Assembly (NCBI RefSeq): GCF_024171735.1
Contig: NZ_JAMTCH010000006.1
Span: forward strand, 372,001-436,000
Direction: 5' to 3'
Source: Prauserella alba
GTDB lineage: Bacteria; Actinomycetota; Actinomycetes; Mycobacteriales; Pseudonocardiaceae
Length of the DNA: 64,000 nt
Part shown: positions 62,015-64,000 of the stretch, piece after piece
How the letters are laid out: every line of letters starts with the position of its first letter
How positions within the stretch are numbered: position 1 is the stretch's first letter
Made by a program: the position numbers and the translations under genes
The notes under the pieces: generated by a model
Told to the model about the DNA's origin: nothing
The model's database searches: none
The model's input: only the letters and a program-made list of their open reading frames with translations

Positions 62015-62070
62015 CACGACAGCACCGACCCGGCAGGCGGGGCGGCCACCGGCCTCCCCGCCGAAGCCGG

Positions 62071-63351
62071 TCAGCCGATGTGCACCGGCAGCTTCTCCAC
62101 GCCGTACACGATCGACGTCTGCCGGAACTCCAGATCGGCGGGATCCGCCGCCAACGTCATGTCCGGGAACCGGCGCACCAACGCCGAGTACGCCGCGCGC
62201 AGCTCCAACCGCGCCAACTCCGCACCCACGCACCGGTGCGCGCCGTAACCGAATGCCACATGCTGCGTCGGTGACCGCTGACCGTCGAACGTCTCCAAAT
62301 CGGCACCGAGCACGTCATCCCGGTCGGCACCCGACAACGACACGGCAACCATGTCGCCCTTGCCGATCGTCACCCCGCCGACCTCGATGTCGTCGCGCGC
62401 GAATCGCGGGAACGCCACCTGCACCACCGACAGGTACCGCAACGCCTCCTCCACGAACAAGCGCACCGCCTCGTCGTCCTCACGCACCCGGCCGAACAGC
62501 TCCGGATCACGCAACAACACGAGCGCCCCCAACGACAACATGCTGGCGGTCGTCTCGAACCCACCCGTCAACACGCCGTCGGCCAACCCGGCGAGCTCCC
62601 GATCGTCGATCTCGTCGCCGTGCTCGCGGATGATCATGCCGATGAGCCCGTCACCCGGGTCCTCACGCTCCTTGCGCACGACCTTCAACAGATACTCGAG
62701 CGACTCCGAGATCGCACCCACCGCAGCGCCGGCCCCCGCGAACAAGTCGAACCGCGCCACCGCCAGATGCTGGAACTCGTCCCGATCCTCGTACGGCACC
62801 CCGAGCAACTCACAGATCACCAACGACGGGATCGGCAGCGCGAACTCCTCGACCAGATCCACCGGCTCGCCCGCAGCTGCCTTCTTCTCCATCGCATCGA
62901 GCCGATCACCGACGATCCGCTCGATACCCGGCTGCAACCGCGACAACCGGCGCATCGTGAACTCCGGCGTCAACAACTTACGCAACCGCGTATGCACCGG
63001 CGGATCGACGAACCCCAGACCTCCCGGATTGTCATCCGGATCCATGCCGAGCTCGGCCATCAAAGTGCCGAAATCGTTACTGAACGCCTTGCCGTTCCCC
63101 AGCACGGCCTTCGCCTCGTCGTAGCCGCTGACCAGCCACACGTTCAACCCGAACGGCACCGGCAGCTTCCGCACCGGCTCCGTCGTCCGCGCCTCGGCGA
63201 GCTCGCCCACCGGGTCGAGGCCGTCCCGCCGCAACGGCATCAACGCCGCTTCGGGCAGCACCCTCTGCAGGTCGAGGCCGCCCTTGCGCTGCGCTCGGGC
63301 CAGATACAGCCGAGTGGCCCACGAAGTGATACGCGATCGAAGTTTCCCCAC
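62071..63351 (-). CDS. Cytochrome P450
   Basis: The 426-residue protein has the I-helix oxygen-activation site LTGGFETTASML, the K-helix ExxR in EEALRYLS, and the heme loop FGYGAHRCVGAELAR with Cys374. Its length and lack of a membrane anchor are as in soluble bacterial P450s using ferredoxin, but no ferredoxin gene is next to it. It would hydroxylate an unknown substrate. It converges on the MoaD-like gene and is divergent from the luciferase-like gene. Confidence 0.93.
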   Translation of the reverse strand: MGKLRSRITSWATRLYLARAQRKGGLDLQRVLPEAALMPLRRDGLDPVGELAEARTTEPVRKLPVPFGLNVWLVSGYDEAKAVLGNGKAFSNDFGTLMAELGMDPDDNPGGLGFVDPPVHTRLRKLLTPEFTMRRLSRLQPGIERIVGDRLDAMEKKAAAGEPVDLVEEFALPIPSLVICELLGVPYEDRDEFQHLAVARFDLFAGAGAAVGAISESLEYLLKVVRKEREDPGDGLIGMIIREHGDEIDDRELAGLADGVLTGGFETTASMLSLGALVLLRDPELFGRVREDDEAVRLFVEEALRYLSVVQVAFPRFARDDIEVGGVTIGKGDMVAVSLSGADRDDVLGADLETFDGQRSPTQHVAFGYGAHRCVGAELARLELRAAYSALVRRFPDMTLAADPADLEFRQTSIVYGVEKLPVHIG

Positions 63352-63478
63352 GCAGCCGACGGTACCAACTCACCCGCCTCGGTGACCTGCCGGTAGGCCC
63401 GGTACACACCCGCCGACCTGCACACGCGTCACCCACCGGTCCACATCGGACGATGCAACTCACGTAGGGTTACACCCC

Positions 63479-64000
63479 GTGGAATTCGGGATATTTCTCC
63501 TCGGCGCCGTGTTCGGCGACGACGACCCCGGCGCGGCACTGCAAACCGCCGCCGACGCCGTCCGATGCGCCGAAGACGCCGGCTTCGACGAGGCGTGGAT
63601 CGCCGAACACCACTTCATGTCCTACGGCACCTGCCCGTCAGCCATCACCTTCGCAGGCCACGCCCTCGGAGCGACCAGCCGGATCACCGTCGGCACCGCC
63701 GTGAGCGTCCTGTCCACCGCACACCCCGTCGCCCTGGCCGAACAGACCCGCATGCTCGACCGGCTCTCCGGCGGCCGCTTCGCCCTCGGCGTCGGCCGCG
63801 GCGGACCATGGGTCGACCTCGAAGTCTTCGGCACCGGCATCGACGCCTACGAACACCACTTCACCGAACGTCTCGACCTGCTCCTCGCAAGCCTCACCGG
63901 CGACCGCGTCCACGGCAACGGCCCGAGCCTGCCCTTCCGTGAAGTACCACTCACACCTCCCGTCCTGACCCGGCCGCACCCGCCGGTCACACTCGCCTGC
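63479..64000 (+). CDS. Luciferase-like (LLM-class) flavin-dependent oxidoreductase, 3' end beyond window
   Basis: The frame begins at GTG 63479 and stays open to the window end (174 codons). It reads EFGIFLLGAVFGDDDPG, AADAVRCAEDAGFDEAWIAEHHFMSYG, TVGTAVSVLSTAHPVALAEQ and DRLSGGRFALGVGRGG, the typical bacterial luciferase fold. These enzymes use FMNH2 or F420. A -10-like TAGGGT (63465-63470) lies eight bases before the GTG and there is no ribosome site, so a leaderless message is likely. Confidence 0.87.
   Translation, partial: MEFGIFLLGAVFGDDDPGAALQTAADAVRCAEDAGFDEAWIAEHHFMSYGTCPSAITFAGHALGATSRITVGTAVSVLSTAHPVALAEQTRMLDRLSGGRFALGVGRGGPWVDLEVFGTGIDAYEHHFTERLDLLLASLTGDRVHGNGPSLPFREVPLTPPVLTRPHPPVTLAC

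Overview
The window is high-GC actinomycete chromosome, probably order Pseudonocardiales. The evidence is codon use, GTG and TTG starts, short operon overlaps, IclR/GntR regulators, a Baeyer-Villiger monooxygenase, a cytochrome P450 and a DUF3500-type secreted protein. I cannot name the genus.

The central result is a genomic island. A 67-bp direct repeat occurs at 12274-12340 and 59920-59986 with one mismatch. The right copy contains the 3' half of an intact tRNA-Met(CAT) gene (59945-60018, minus strand). This is the footprint of a tyrosine-recombinase element of about 47.6 kb integrated into the tRNA 3' end. The integrase gene beside the right repeat is broken. Its N-terminal half (59437-59831) carries an in-frame stop, and its catalytic C-terminal half lies 10.9 kb away (47911-48545). 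The DNA between them is a second acquired segment. I see no conjugation or replication genes, so the island looks immobile.

Left of the island (1-12.2 kb) is a catabolic locus. On the minus strand are an SCP2-like protein, a glutamine-synthetase-like ligase, a class-I glutamine amidotransferase-type hydrolase and an acyl-CoA ligase fused to a crotonase domain. On the plus strand are an HSL-type esterase, a Baeyer-Villiger monooxygenase, an amine-oxidase-family flavoenzyme, an acyl-CoA dehydrogenase and an FAD oxidoreductase. Two near-identical 18-bp operator-like sites (4674, 5760) tie the halves together. The set would suit an amine or cyclic ketone: ketone to ester, hydrolysis, CoA activation, beta-oxidation.

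The main island cargo (14.4-42.6 kb) is organosulfonate dissimilation. It has taurine:pyruvate aminotransferase (tpa), alanine dehydrogenase (ald), sulfoacetaldehyde acetyltransferase (xsc), a TauE-type sulfite exporter, a MocR regulator, an APC permease and two phosphate acetyltransferases, the first frameshifted and the second intact. Taurine would go to sulfoacetaldehyde, then acetyl phosphate plus sulfite, then acetyl-CoA. Unusual companions are a CobS/CobT-like MoxR-VWA pair without CobN, an amidohydrolase-CobW pair, a phosphonatase-like HAD protein, and a hydroxyacid-oxoacid-transhydrogenase-like dehydrogenase beside a D-2-hydroxyglutarate-dehydrogenase-like FAD/Fe-S protein. The last two could oxidise a hydroxy-sulfonate such as isethionate without NAD. 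The left end holds decayed aldehyde dehydrogenase and FAD/Fe-S dehydrogenase remnants.

At 43.3-47.9 kb a GntR regulator stands before a class III CoA-transferase, a CitE-like CoA-ester lyase and a TRAP-type permease, a minimal malate/citramalate-type route. The segment inside the integrase (48.5-59.4 kb) carries an intact tripartite tricarboxylate transporter, RraA-like, Usp and dehydrogenase genes with an IclR regulator. It also carries a decayed idonate/gluconate operon (SDR, idnD, gntK, gnd) and a truncated DUF3500 gene.

Right of the tRNA are a BNR-repeat protein coupled to a MoaD-like protein, a cytochrome P450 and the start of a luciferase-like flavin oxidoreductase.
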